From Rhizobium leguminosarum (GTDB lineage Bacteria; Pseudomonadota; Alphaproteobacteria; Rhizobiales; Rhizobiaceae): a stretch of 64,000 nt of DNA. The translations under genes were made by a program, and so were the position numbers. Below, piece after piece: positions 40,559 to 48,201 of this stretch. Numbering within the stretch: position 1 is the first letter of the stretch; the number at the start of each line of letters is the position of its first letter. The stretch spans positions 310,001-374,000 of the forward strand of contig NZ_CP016286.1 of NCBI RefSeq assembly GCF_001679785.1, read 5' to 3'. The notes under the pieces were generated by a model. That model had not been told where the DNA came from. It saw only the letters and a list, made by a program, of their open reading frames with translations, and did no database searches.

Positions 40559-41596
40559 GTGGGGACGGCAGTGGAGCGGGGGCGGAAGGGCAGGCGCGGC
40601 GCGCATGTGAAGTTGAGCGATGTGGCGAAGAGGGTGGGGGTCAGCCCCATCACCATTTCGCGCGCGCTTCGCAATCCTGAAATCGTCTCGGAGGATCTGC
40701 GCGAGGTTATTCTGCGCACGGTAGACGAGATGGGCTATATCCCCAATCTTGCCGCCCGGGCGCTGGCCGGCCGCCACAACGGCACCGTCGGCGTCATCAC
40801 GCCCGCTTTGCACCGGCCCGCCTTTGCAGGCCTGATGATCGGCATCGAGGATCGCTTGCGCGCCACCGAATTCGGTGTGCAGTATTCCAACACGCTCCAC
40901 CATGCCGATCGGGAGGCCGGCCAGCTGAAATCCTTCCTGATGCAGAAGCCGGCCGGCGTCATCATCGCCGGTGCCGAATCCTATGATGATCTTCTGCCGC
41001 TGATCGAGAATGCCGCCTGTCCGATCGCCCACATCACCGATCTCAGCCAGGAGCCGGAAAGGCTGGTCGTCGGCCTTGATCATCATGCGGCGGGCGCCGA
41101 ACCCACCCGTTTCCTGCTGTCGAGGGGCTATCAGAGGATCGGCTTCATCGGCGGCAGCATGGATATTCGCTCGCGCCGCCGCCGCGAAGGCTATGAGGCC
41201 GCGATGCGCGAAGCCGGCCGTTTCGATCCCGATCTTGCCATCGGCGCGGATGCGCCGGGCACCACCGGTCTCGGAAGGGAATTGTTGACCCGCCTGCTGG
41301 CGCGCGTGCCTGATGTCGATGCCGTCTTTGCCCAGAACGACGAACTGGCGCTTGGCGTGCTCATCGAATGCGGCGTGCGCGGCATCCGCGTGCCTGAGGA
41401 TTTCGGCATCTGCGGCTTCAACGATCTGGAATTTTCGGCCTTCACCGAACCGTCGCTGACGACGGTGCACATACCGCGCTACGATATCGGCTACCGCGTC
41501 GCCGATATGCTGCTGCGCGCCGTCCGCGACGAGCCGCCCGGCGAAGACAAGGTCGATTGCGGCTTCTCCATCATCCCACGCGGCTCGACGCGGTAA
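40559..41596 (+). CDS. LacI-family transcriptional regulator
   Basis: This gene encodes a 345-residue regulator. The helix-turn-helix and hinge are clear: KLSDVAKRVGVSPITISRAL, then VDEMGYIPNLAARALAGRHN. The sugar-binding domain follows (VGVITPALHRPAFAGLMIGI, RGYQRIGFIGGSMDIRSRRR, AVFAQNDELALGVLIECGVR, GFNDLEFSAFTEPSLTTVHI), like GntR/IdnR-type gluconate regulators. GTG 40559 is the start used, with GTG 40571 as an alternative. No sugar operon is adjacent in the window, so its target is open. Confidence 0.9.
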   Translation: MGTAVERGRKGRRGAHVKLSDVAKRVGVSPITISRALRNPEIVSEDLREVILRTVDEMGYIPNLAARALAGRHNGTVGVITPALHRPAFAGLMIGIEDRLRATEFGVQYSNTLHHADREAGQLKSFLMQKPAGVIIAGAESYDDLLPLIENAACPIAHITDLSQEPERLVVGLDHHAAGAEPTRFLLSRGYQRIGFIGGSMDIRSRRRREGYEAAMREAGRFDPDLAIGADAPGTTGLGRELLTRLLARVPDVDAVFAQNDELALGVLIECGVRGIRVPEDFGICGFNDLEFSAFTEPSLTTVHIPRYDIGYRVADMLLRAVRDEPPGEDKVDCGFSIIPRGSTR

Positions 41597-41615
41597 TTTG
41601 GTACGGTCTGCGACG

Positions 41616-42041
41616 ATGATGGAGCGAGCTTTGCTAAGAAGAGCGGTCATTTCAGACGTCCCTCGACTTAAGGCTATTCGGGCATCCGTCACTGAAAACG
41701 TCCTTGGCGATCCGTCCAAAGTCCTCGATGTTCACTATGAATGGTTCGTCGCAAACCCCGGCATTTTCGTGTGGGAAGAGCAAAACGAAATTGTCGGCTT
41801 TTCTGCCGCTAATCCACGAGATGGCAGCATTTGGGCGCTTTTTGTTGTTCCCGGATTTGAAGGAAAAGGAATAGGTTCCGTTCTCTTCCGCGAAGCTTGC
41901 AACGTTTTGAAAGCCGCCGGTGTCCACCGTGCCTGGCTTACAACCGATCCAAACACGAAGGCGGAGCGGTTCTATCGGAACTCGGGATGGGAAGTGGCCG
42001 GGACGAAAGACAATGAGCTGCTCTTTGAGCGCACCCTCTGA
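41616..42041 (+). CDS. GNAT family N-acetyltransferase
   Basis: This gene encodes about 141 residues. The acetyl-CoA site is ALFVVPGFEGKGIGSVLFRE (R/Q-x-x-G-x-G pattern as GFEGKGIG), and AERFYRNSGWEVAG is motif B. A TTG six codons upstream (41598) could also serve as start. The substrate cannot be deduced. It lies 20 bases after the LacI stop and may be co-transcribed with it. Confidence 0.85.
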   Translation: MMERALLRRAVISDVPRLKAIRASVTENVLGDPSKVLDVHYEWFVANPGIFVWEEQNEIVGFSAANPRDGSIWALFVVPGFEGKGIGSVLFREACNVLKAAGVHRAWLTTDPNTKAERFYRNSGWEVAGTKDNELLFERTL

Positions 42042-42167
42042 TCCATCCGTTGTGCGGACCTCGCCAGCCTCGCCGGAATATGCCATCGAACTGCCGGCGC
42101 ATGCTCGAACTAGCCATAGCCCTGATTATTCCCTATACCGAGGGAATGACGATCACTGTGCTGAAAA

Positions 42168-43088
42168 ATGGATAGTACGGGACTGTCTCTGGACAGAATG
42201 CGCACCTTTGTCCGCGTCGCCGAACGCGGCAACCTATCGATGGTCGCAAGAGAGCTGGGTGTCGGTCAATCCACCGTGACGCGGCATCTCAATGAGCTTG
42301 AGGAGGCTGTCGGCGTCCCGCTTCTCAGCCGAACCACGCGTCGCGTGACCCTTACCGACGAGGGTAGCCGTTATTATAGCAACTGCCTGCAGATATTGCG
42401 CCTGGTCGAACAGGCTGCTGAAGAAGCCAGAGATGCCCGTCAGGCCCCCGCGGGTGCTGTCCGGCTTTCCTGTACTGCAGCGCTCGGTGTGATGCACATC
42501 ACGCGCCTGATCTTTGATTTCCAGGACAAGCATCCGGACATCCGGGTCGACCTCAACCTGACGGACGAGCGGATCGATTTGGTTCGCGAAGGCGTCGACG
42601 TCGCACTCCGTCTTGGGCCCCTCGCCGACAGCGCGATGAAACTTCATGCGCTCGGAGAAAGCCATCGGCTGCTGGTGGGCGCTCCGGCCTATTTGTCCGC
42701 CCACGGACGGCCGGAGCGCCCAGCCGATCTGTCCCGCTACGAAACCGTCATAATGTCCAATGTGGCCGGCAGCGATCGGCTCGTTCTTTCCTCTCCCGAT
42801 GGCGCAACGCTGATGATCCCCGTCAGTGGCAAGTTGCGCGTCGATCACGGGCTTGCGGCGCGCAAAGCCCTTGCCGCCGGGCGCGGAATTGGTCCCGCAC
42901 ACCTCTGGTTGGTTCACGATCTTCTCGACGACGGTCAGCTCGAGGTCTTGCTTGGCGACTATCGTCCCGCACCGGTTCCTGTGAGCTTGCTGATCGTTCC
43001 GGAGCGCGCCGCCATTGCCCGCGTTCGGCTTCTCGTCGATTTTCTTGTCGCCGAGGTTTCTAAATTGCCGGGAATCCGACCGTCGTGA
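42168..43088 (+). CDS. LysR-family transcriptional regulator
   Basis: This gene encodes a 306-residue regulator. The N-terminal winged helix-turn-helix reads RMRTFVRVAERGNLSMVARE, LGVGQSTVTRHLNELEEAVG and LLSRTTRRVTLTDEG. The ligand-binding half has the CrgA/DsdC-like pattern VRLSCTAALGVMHITRLIFD, DERIDLVREGVDVALRLGPL. It is convergent with the NmrA-like gene that follows. LysR proteins often control a neighbouring gene, and the NmrA-like reductase is a candidate target. Confidence 0.9.
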   Translation: MDSTGLSLDRMRTFVRVAERGNLSMVARELGVGQSTVTRHLNELEEAVGVPLLSRTTRRVTLTDEGSRYYSNCLQILRLVEQAAEEARDARQAPAGAVRLSCTAALGVMHITRLIFDFQDKHPDIRVDLNLTDERIDLVREGVDVALRLGPLADSAMKLHALGESHRLLVGAPAYLSAHGRPERPADLSRYETVIMSNVAGSDRLVLSSPDGATLMIPVSGKLRVDHGLAARKALAAGRGIGPAHLWLVHDLLDDGQLEVLLGDYRPAPVPVSLLIVPERAAIARVRLLVDFLVAEVSKLPGIRPS

Positions 43089-43095
43089 TTTAAAG

Positions 43096-43256
43096 CATGT
43101 CGAGCAAAAGTGTGCAGCGGTTTTGCCCTACGACATGCGGAAAAACAAAGAGCTAGAGCGGTTCAGCTTTCAACGGAAGCGCAGGACCGCTCTAGCCTTT
43201 TTATTTTTACGCAATTCCAGGAAAACCGCTTCGCACTTTTCCTGGAATTGCTCTAG
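43096..43256. repeat. RIME-like composite palindromic repeat
   Basis: Two hairpins occur in tandem: GCTAGAGCGGT (43152-43162) with ACCGCTCTAGC (43186-43196), followed by CTTTTTATTTTT, and CAATTCCAGGAAAA (43212-43225) with TTTTCCTGGAATTG (43237-43250). Pieces of the same element lie at 12661-12710 and 33563-33650. The first hairpin with its T-run can also serve as terminator of the LysR gene. Confidence 0.8.
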
Positions 43257-43292
43257 AGCGCGACAAGCGAATCCGAAAGATCGCGACGCGCT

Positions 43293-44246
43293 TTAGAATC
43301 TAAAAGATTGTTTATCGCCACGCCACCCCGTCTTCCGCAGATACTGCTCCCAGTTGAGCGTATCGGGGTTCACCCGACGGCTCCATTCGAGGTCATGCTC
43401 CTTGCCGAAATATCCATATTCGACAGCATATTCGACCATCCCGAGAATCTCTCGAACGAGAAGTTCGTTGGCGGCAAACTCTGGAAAATAGCGCAGCAGG
43501 CCATCCCTGGTGAAAGCGTTTCGATACTCGGCCTTGAGCCCGGTCACGCGCTGAAAGGTTTCGACCATCTCCCGCGGGGAAATGATGTCGCCAAGGATCG
43601 GCAGTGTTTTGCCGTTGTAACGCTCGGGGTTTGAGAAAATTTCGAGGACGACCGGCCCGGTAGCCGTCAGCGGATCGACAAAAGGCGCTCGGAAATCTTC
43701 CGGAAGATAAATCGGCAGGAGCAGCCTATCGCCCTCCATCCGCGGCACATAATATTCAAGAAGATTGGTGTAGAAGAACGCCAGCATGACGAAGGAATGA
43801 GAGATAGGCAGGCCGCGAATATGGTCTGCAACGCGCGCCTTGTCGGTAAAATGCGGCGCATACTTCGTCCCGCCGGTGATCTTGTCGACATTCTCAAGTG
43901 TGCTGAAAACAATATGCCCGACGCCGGCCTCCACGGCGGCATCCGCCAGTTGCCGGCCGAGCGGAGCCTCGATTGTCTCCGGCGGGGCGATCGGCGGCGT
44001 CATCAGAAATGCGCCATCGGCACCTTTGAAGGCAGCAACGAGGTCCTTCTGCAGGCCAAGTTGGAGAGGCACGGTGACGATTTCAGCGCCGAGCTCCTCC
44101 AGACGTAAAGCTTCAGGCGAATCCTTTTTCCGGGTGAAAGCTCGCACCCGGAAACGTTGGCTCTGAAGCAGTGCAGCGGCGACGCTACGCCCTTGTTTGC
44201 TCGTTGCACCGGCAATCGCGATAAGCGGCTTTTCATCTGCAGACAT
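43293..44246 (-). CDS. NmrA-like NAD(P)-binding protein
   Basis: This gene encodes a 317-residue SDR-type protein. IAIAGATSKQGRSVAAALLQ is the N-terminal nucleotide loop (GATxxxG), and FRVRAFTRKKDSPEALRLEE follows with the basic residues typical of NADP binding. GHIVFSTLENVDKITGGTKY lacks the YxxxK pair, as in NmrA/HSCARG-like regulators and quinone reductases. It is a lone leftward gene, convergent with the LysR gene. Confidence 0.85.
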   Translation of the reverse strand: MSADEKPLIAIAGATSKQGRSVAAALLQSQRFRVRAFTRKKDSPEALRLEELGAEIVTVPLQLGLQKDLVAAFKGADGAFLMTPPIAPPETIEAPLGRQLADAAVEAGVGHIVFSTLENVDKITGGTKYAPHFTDKARVADHIRGLPISHSFVMLAFFYTNLLEYYVPRMEGDRLLLPIYLPEDFRAPFVDPLTATGPVVLEIFSNPERYNGKTLPILGDIISPREMVETFQRVTGLKAEYRNAFTRDGLLRYFPEFAANELLVREILGMVEYAVEYGYFGKEHDLEWSRRVNPDTLNWEQYLRKTGWRGDKQSFRF

Positions 44247-44782
44247 AGAGCTTTGAACCTTTCCCTGTCATTGACGCCGGCTACGATGCCAGGCGTTATT
44301 TTGCGGGAGAGCGCTCGGCCTGTGCCGAGGACCCACTCGATTGCGGGCAACCCTATCGCAACAAGTTCTATGGCTGTAGATCTCTGAAATACATAACATA
44401 ATGCCATTTTCTGGATAAATGGACACCAGCCCGGCCCGGATACAAATCGTTCGCCATCCATCGCGACGGCGCAAGTGTCGTTCTTGAAACCATTTCTCAT
44501 CAGACATCTCTTCGCCAATGGCGGCTCTGATGGACTAAAGCTGAGAGCTACATTGCAAAGTTCACCCTGCTGATCGTCAAATAAACCGATAAAGCCAAGG
44601 GTTTCGAAGTGCTGCCCGGTCGCCGCAAGATATTACTTTCATTGAATTCTTTTCGACTTAGGATCTTAGCCTGTCTGGCAGATGTATTAATCATTGTTAA
44701 GTACTGTTGAATATGGTTAATATTATGTTAACCTTAAAGAGATCAAGGGGCGTTCAGCGCTTTCAAAGCGGAAATTCGAAAC
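44247..44782. promoter_or_regulatory. AT-rich promoter region of the polysaccharide cluster
   Basis: A 536-base stretch contains no supported gene. From about 44630 it is AT-rich. An inverted repeat GGTTAA (44715-44720), seven-base spacer, TTAACC (44728-44733) lies about 50 bases before the exporter ATG, with another GTTAAG (44697-44702) nearby. It could be an operator. A leftward open frame at 44003-44518 overlaps the NmrA gene and is discarded. Confidence 0.45.
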
Positions 44783-46123
44783 ATGAAGCTTTCGAAGATA
44801 ATATCTCCAGCGAGGCCTCAATATAGGTCGAGAATCGGTTCTCGCCTACATCAAACAATACTGTGCATGGTGTTTGCAGCAATTGTTCCATTGGCGCCAG
44901 CAGCGGAAGAGTTACCTTCGCCTACGGAAGTGGTCTCGGTTGTGACCCCTGGTGAGACTTCGGCCCGGCAGCCTCAATTGTTGCGTGACGGTCTTCGCTC
45001 AGGCGATAAATTGAATCTCGCATTTTACGAAAGCTTGGCCTCCGTCGAAGATCGCTGGACGGGCTCGCGGGGTACGGTTCCCTGGAACTTTTACCAGCGC
45101 CCCGAGCTCACTGGCGAATACGTCGTTGAAGCGGACGGAACGATTGCGCTTCCGCTTTTGGGACGCTTTCCGGTTCGAGGGCTTCCTCCGGCGGATGTGG
45201 AGGCGATAATTCTTCCTTCGTACGAAAGTTTGGTCGGCAGAAAGGGGTTCGTGAATATCGTCAAGATTGAGCACCAGCCAATCTATATTACCGGCCCGGT
45301 TCGTAATCCTGGCTCGTTTCGATATGTTGATGGCATGACTGTTCTGCATGCCGTTGCGCAAGCGGGTGGCATGGCTGCGAAGAGTATCGAGCCATGGCAG
45401 AGCGTGGAAATTACACGCCAGATCGAGCGGTTGAAGGCTGGGCTGGCCGATCTGAAGCGGCTTGCGTCGCGAACCGAGGTGCTCAGGGCAAAGCGCGATT
45501 CCGTACAAATTGCCAGCATTGGCACGCTTGTTCTTGGTCCCGATCCCGACGCTCAAAGGTTGCTGGATGATGAGACATGGCAGCGCCAATTGGTAACGAC
45601 GAGCAAGGATGCGCAGAGCAGCGCTTACGCAAAATCTGTGGCCAATGCTCAGGCCGATCTCGATCTGCGTCAGGCACGCGTCGGTAATTATGATGCCACC
45701 ATTCGGGTCCGTCAGGATCGGCTGGCAAGTATCGAGAAATTGGCCAAAAACAAACTTGTCACCAGCATTGAGTTGACTCGGGCACAAAGCGAACTGACCG
45801 AATCGGAAGATCGAAAGCAGCAGGCCGTCATCGATGTCGAGAGCGCGAAGCAACGGCTGGCGGCAGCGAAACAGGACGTTGAGCGCGATCGTATCGAACG
45901 CGAGATCGAGATCGAAAAGTCGGCAGCGGATGCCGAAAGAGGCCTATCCACGGCGTTGAAGACGACCGAGAGCGATCTTGAAATTTTCCGGTCGATGGTA
46001 TCGTCGAATGATAGCGCCGGTGTTGAATTTGAAATCGTTCGGCCTGGACCGAATGGTGTCATCGTCGAACCTGCGACCGAAGAAACGGTCTTACAGCCAG
46101 GCGATCTGATCAAAGTACATTGA
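44783..46123 (+). CDS. ExoF-like polysaccharide export protein
   Basis: This gene encodes a 446-residue envelope protein. A hydrophobic segment (LHQTILCMVFAAIVPLAPAA) acts as signal near residues 24-43. The polysaccharide export domain (LRSGDKLNLAFYESL, GEYVVEADGTIALPLLGRFP) and a SLBB-like piece (QPIYITGPVRNPGSFRYVDG) follow. A long coiled coil (about 210-400) ends in a second export-like tail (ETVLQPGDLIKVH). This is the ExoF/OpnA layout of rhizobial exopolysaccharide exporters. No Wzc/ExoP copolymerase lies in the window. Confidence 0.85.
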   Translation: MKLSKIISPARPQYRSRIGSRLHQTILCMVFAAIVPLAPAAEELPSPTEVVSVVTPGETSARQPQLLRDGLRSGDKLNLAFYESLASVEDRWTGSRGTVPWNFYQRPELTGEYVVEADGTIALPLLGRFPVRGLPPADVEAIILPSYESLVGRKGFVNIVKIEHQPIYITGPVRNPGSFRYVDGMTVLHAVAQAGGMAAKSIEPWQSVEITRQIERLKAGLADLKRLASRTEVLRAKRDSVQIASIGTLVLGPDPDAQRLLDDETWQRQLVTTSKDAQSSAYAKSVANAQADLDLRQARVGNYDATIRVRQDRLASIEKLAKNKLVTSIELTRAQSELTESEDRKQQAVIDVESAKQRLAAAKQDVERDRIEREIEIEKSAADAERGLSTALKTTESDLEIFRSMVSSNDSAGVEFEIVRPGPNGVIVEPATEETVLQPGDLIKVH

Positions 46124-46240
46124 GGCTTAGCCGCATACTCTTCCCGACTGGGGAGAGTTTAGTCCTCCTCTCGGCCAAAGAGCTCAGGGGCATCGTCGAT
46201 TTGCGATTTGTCACGCGGTCCAAAAGGCCAAGGAGAGCTT

Positions 46241-47014
46241 ATGTCTACAATCGAAGCTTTAGAATCCTCGCATTCCTCAATGCCGGTCCAAGGTCCGATG
46301 TTCAAGTTGCCAAGGACCTCACTCGTCATTCCAACCTTGAACGAAGCGGAAAATATCAAGCTGCTTTTGCCCCGCATACCGACATGGGTGCATGAAATTA
46401 TCATCGTCGATGGGCGATCGACAGACGGAACGCCGGACATAGCGCGAAGCATGCGCGATGATGTCAAGATCGTACTTCAGCCTAAGAAGGGCAAAGGCAT
46501 CGCATTGCGGACGGGCTTCGAAGCCGCATCTGGCGATATGATCGTGATGCTTGATGCTGACGGGTCGATGGATCCCTACGAAATCATCCTGTTCGTCGCG
46601 GCTCTTGTTGCAGGTGCGGATTTCGTCAAGGGTTCGCGCTTTATGCAGGGTGGCGGCACCAGCGATATGACAGTCATCCGCCGTTTCGGCAATCTGGGCC
46701 TGACCCTCCTGGTCCGGATGCTCTATGGCAGCTCTTTCAGCGATCTGTGCTACGGCTACATGGGCTTTTGGAGACGGCATGTTCCCTTGCTGCGTGCCGA
46801 TTGCGACGGCTTCGAAATTGAGACGCTGATCAATTTGCGGGCCCTGAAGAACAAGCTCAAAATCATGGAAGTCGCGAGCTTTGAATCGGAGCGTATCTAC
46901 GGCGTCAGCAATCTGCGTGCCCTTCCGGACGGCTGGCGCGTGCTGAAGACGATCTTCCGAGAACGCGTCAGTACGCCGACGGGCGTCCAAGTCCTCGAGC
47001 AGGGCATGTCCTGA
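46241..47014 (+). CDS. Glycosyltransferase family 2 (dolichol-phosphate-mannose-synthase-like)
   Basis: This gene encodes 257 residues from ATG 46241 behind AAGGAGAGCTT. TSLVIPTLNEAENIKLLLPR, IIIVDGRSTDGTPDIARSMR and MIVMLDADGSMDP (the DxD metal site) are GT-A family 2 landmarks; CYGYMGFWRRHVPLL is the acceptor region. No C-terminal membrane domain is seen. It likely transfers a sugar from a nucleotide or a lipid-phosphate donor during repeat-unit assembly. Confidence 0.88.
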   Translation: MSTIEALESSHSSMPVQGPMFKLPRTSLVIPTLNEAENIKLLLPRIPTWVHEIIIVDGRSTDGTPDIARSMRDDVKIVLQPKKGKGIALRTGFEAASGDMIVMLDADGSMDPYEIILFVAALVAGADFVKGSRFMQGGGTSDMTVIRRFGNLGLTLLVRMLYGSSFSDLCYGYMGFWRRHVPLLRADCDGFEIETLINLRALKNKLKIMEVASFESERIYGVSNLRALPDGWRVLKTIFRERVSTPTGVQVLEQGMS

Positions 47015-47040
47015 GGTCCGGATGTAATTGGCGAGGCCGC

Positions 47041-48201
47041 ATGATGCGCATTTTGATGCTCAGCGCGAGATACCTGCCTTTTGCCGGAGGAACGGAAACC
47101 CATGTAAGCGAGGTCGCAATCCGGCTCGTGCGCAAGGGGCATACGGTGACGGTCTTGACGGGCAATCCCGACGGCCTTCTTCCGGCAGCGGAAACCCGAG
47201 ACGGCGTGGAGATTGTCAGGCTGAGGACGTTTCCCCGTGGGCGGGATTGGTGCTTCGCCCCCGGCGTCTTCAAGGCGGTCGCCGAAGGCGATTGGGACCT
47301 GATGCATGTTCAGGGCTACCACACCTTGCTGGCACCGCTGGGAATGGCCGCCGCATCGCGGAACGGGCTTCCTTTCGTGGTCACCTTTCACAGCGGGGGC
47401 CACTCGTCACGATTTCGGTCCTCGATCCGGCGCTTCCAACATAGAATGCTTGCGCCTCTGGCTGCCAGGGCAGCGCAACTCATTGGCGTGTCGCGATTCG
47501 AAGCGGATCTGTTCAGCCACAATATGGCAATCGCGAGAGACCGGTTCATCGTGATCCCAAATGGCGCGCGCCTTCCGGAAAAGTCCGGGCGGCGGCCGGC
47601 TTCACTTTGCAATGGGCCGCTGATTGTCTCGCTCGGCAGGCTGGAGCGCTACAAAGGTCATCATCGGGCGCTTGCTGCATTTCATGTGCTAGCAACAAAA
47701 TTCCCTGATATGCGCCTTCGGATCCTGGGAGAGGGGCCTTTTGAGGCGAAGCTGCGTCAGCAGGTGGCCGAGCTCGGGCTCGGCAACCGTGTCGAGATCG
47801 GGGCAATTCCGCCGACCGACCGGTCCGCAATGGCCGATCTTTTGTCTTCGGCCGCTCTTGTCGTGCTCCTCAGCGATTATGAAGCTCACCCCGTGGCGGT
47901 TATGGAGGCGCTTTCGGTCAAGGCTCCCGTACTGACCACCGACACATCCGGCTTTCGGGAGCTGGCTGAGGAGGGCCTCGTGCGATCCATTCCGCTCAAC
48001 GCTTCGCCAGACTTCACCGCGCGTGAAATGCTCGCCGCCATGGACGCGGGGCCGATCTCAATCGAGACGAGGTTGCCCGACTGGGACGATTGCACGGATC
48101 GGCTGCTGATGGTGTACAGACGCGTCCTTTCGCATCCGCAGGCCGAACTGCGAACCGGTCCGGCACTGCTTGGAGATTTGAAGCACGATGACCGTTGTTA
48201 A
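47041..48201 (+). CDS. Glycosyltransferase family 4
   Basis: This gene encodes a 386-residue GT-B enzyme. MRILMLSARYLPFAGGTETH is the N-terminal acceptor loop with the GGxE-type Gly pair. VFVIPNGA-like FIVIPNGARLP, PLIVSLGRLERYKGHHRALA and LVVLLSDYEAHPVAVMEALS (E-x7-E donor site region) are present. It adds a sugar with retention. It starts 26 bases behind the GT2 stop and its end overlaps the next gene by 14 bases. Confidence 0.9.
   Translation: MMRILMLSARYLPFAGGTETHVSEVAIRLVRKGHTVTVLTGNPDGLLPAAETRDGVEIVRLRTFPRGRDWCFAPGVFKAVAEGDWDLMHVQGYHTLLAPLGMAAASRNGLPFVVTFHSGGHSSRFRSSIRRFQHRMLAPLAARAAQLIGVSRFEADLFSHNMAIARDRFIVIPNGARLPEKSGRRPASLCNGPLIVSLGRLERYKGHHRALAAFHVLATKFPDMRLRILGEGPFEAKLRQQVAELGLGNRVEIGAIPPTDRSAMADLLSSAALVVLLSDYEAHPVAVMEALSVKAPVLTTDTSGFRELAEEGLVRSIPLNASPDFTAREMLAAMDAGPISIETRLPDWDDCTDRLLMVYRRVLSHPQAELRTGPALLGDLKHDDRC

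Noticed and set aside
44003..44518. Leftward open frame overlapping the NmrA-like start region
   Set aside because: It shares most of its length with the NmrA gene in another frame and has no recognisable product.
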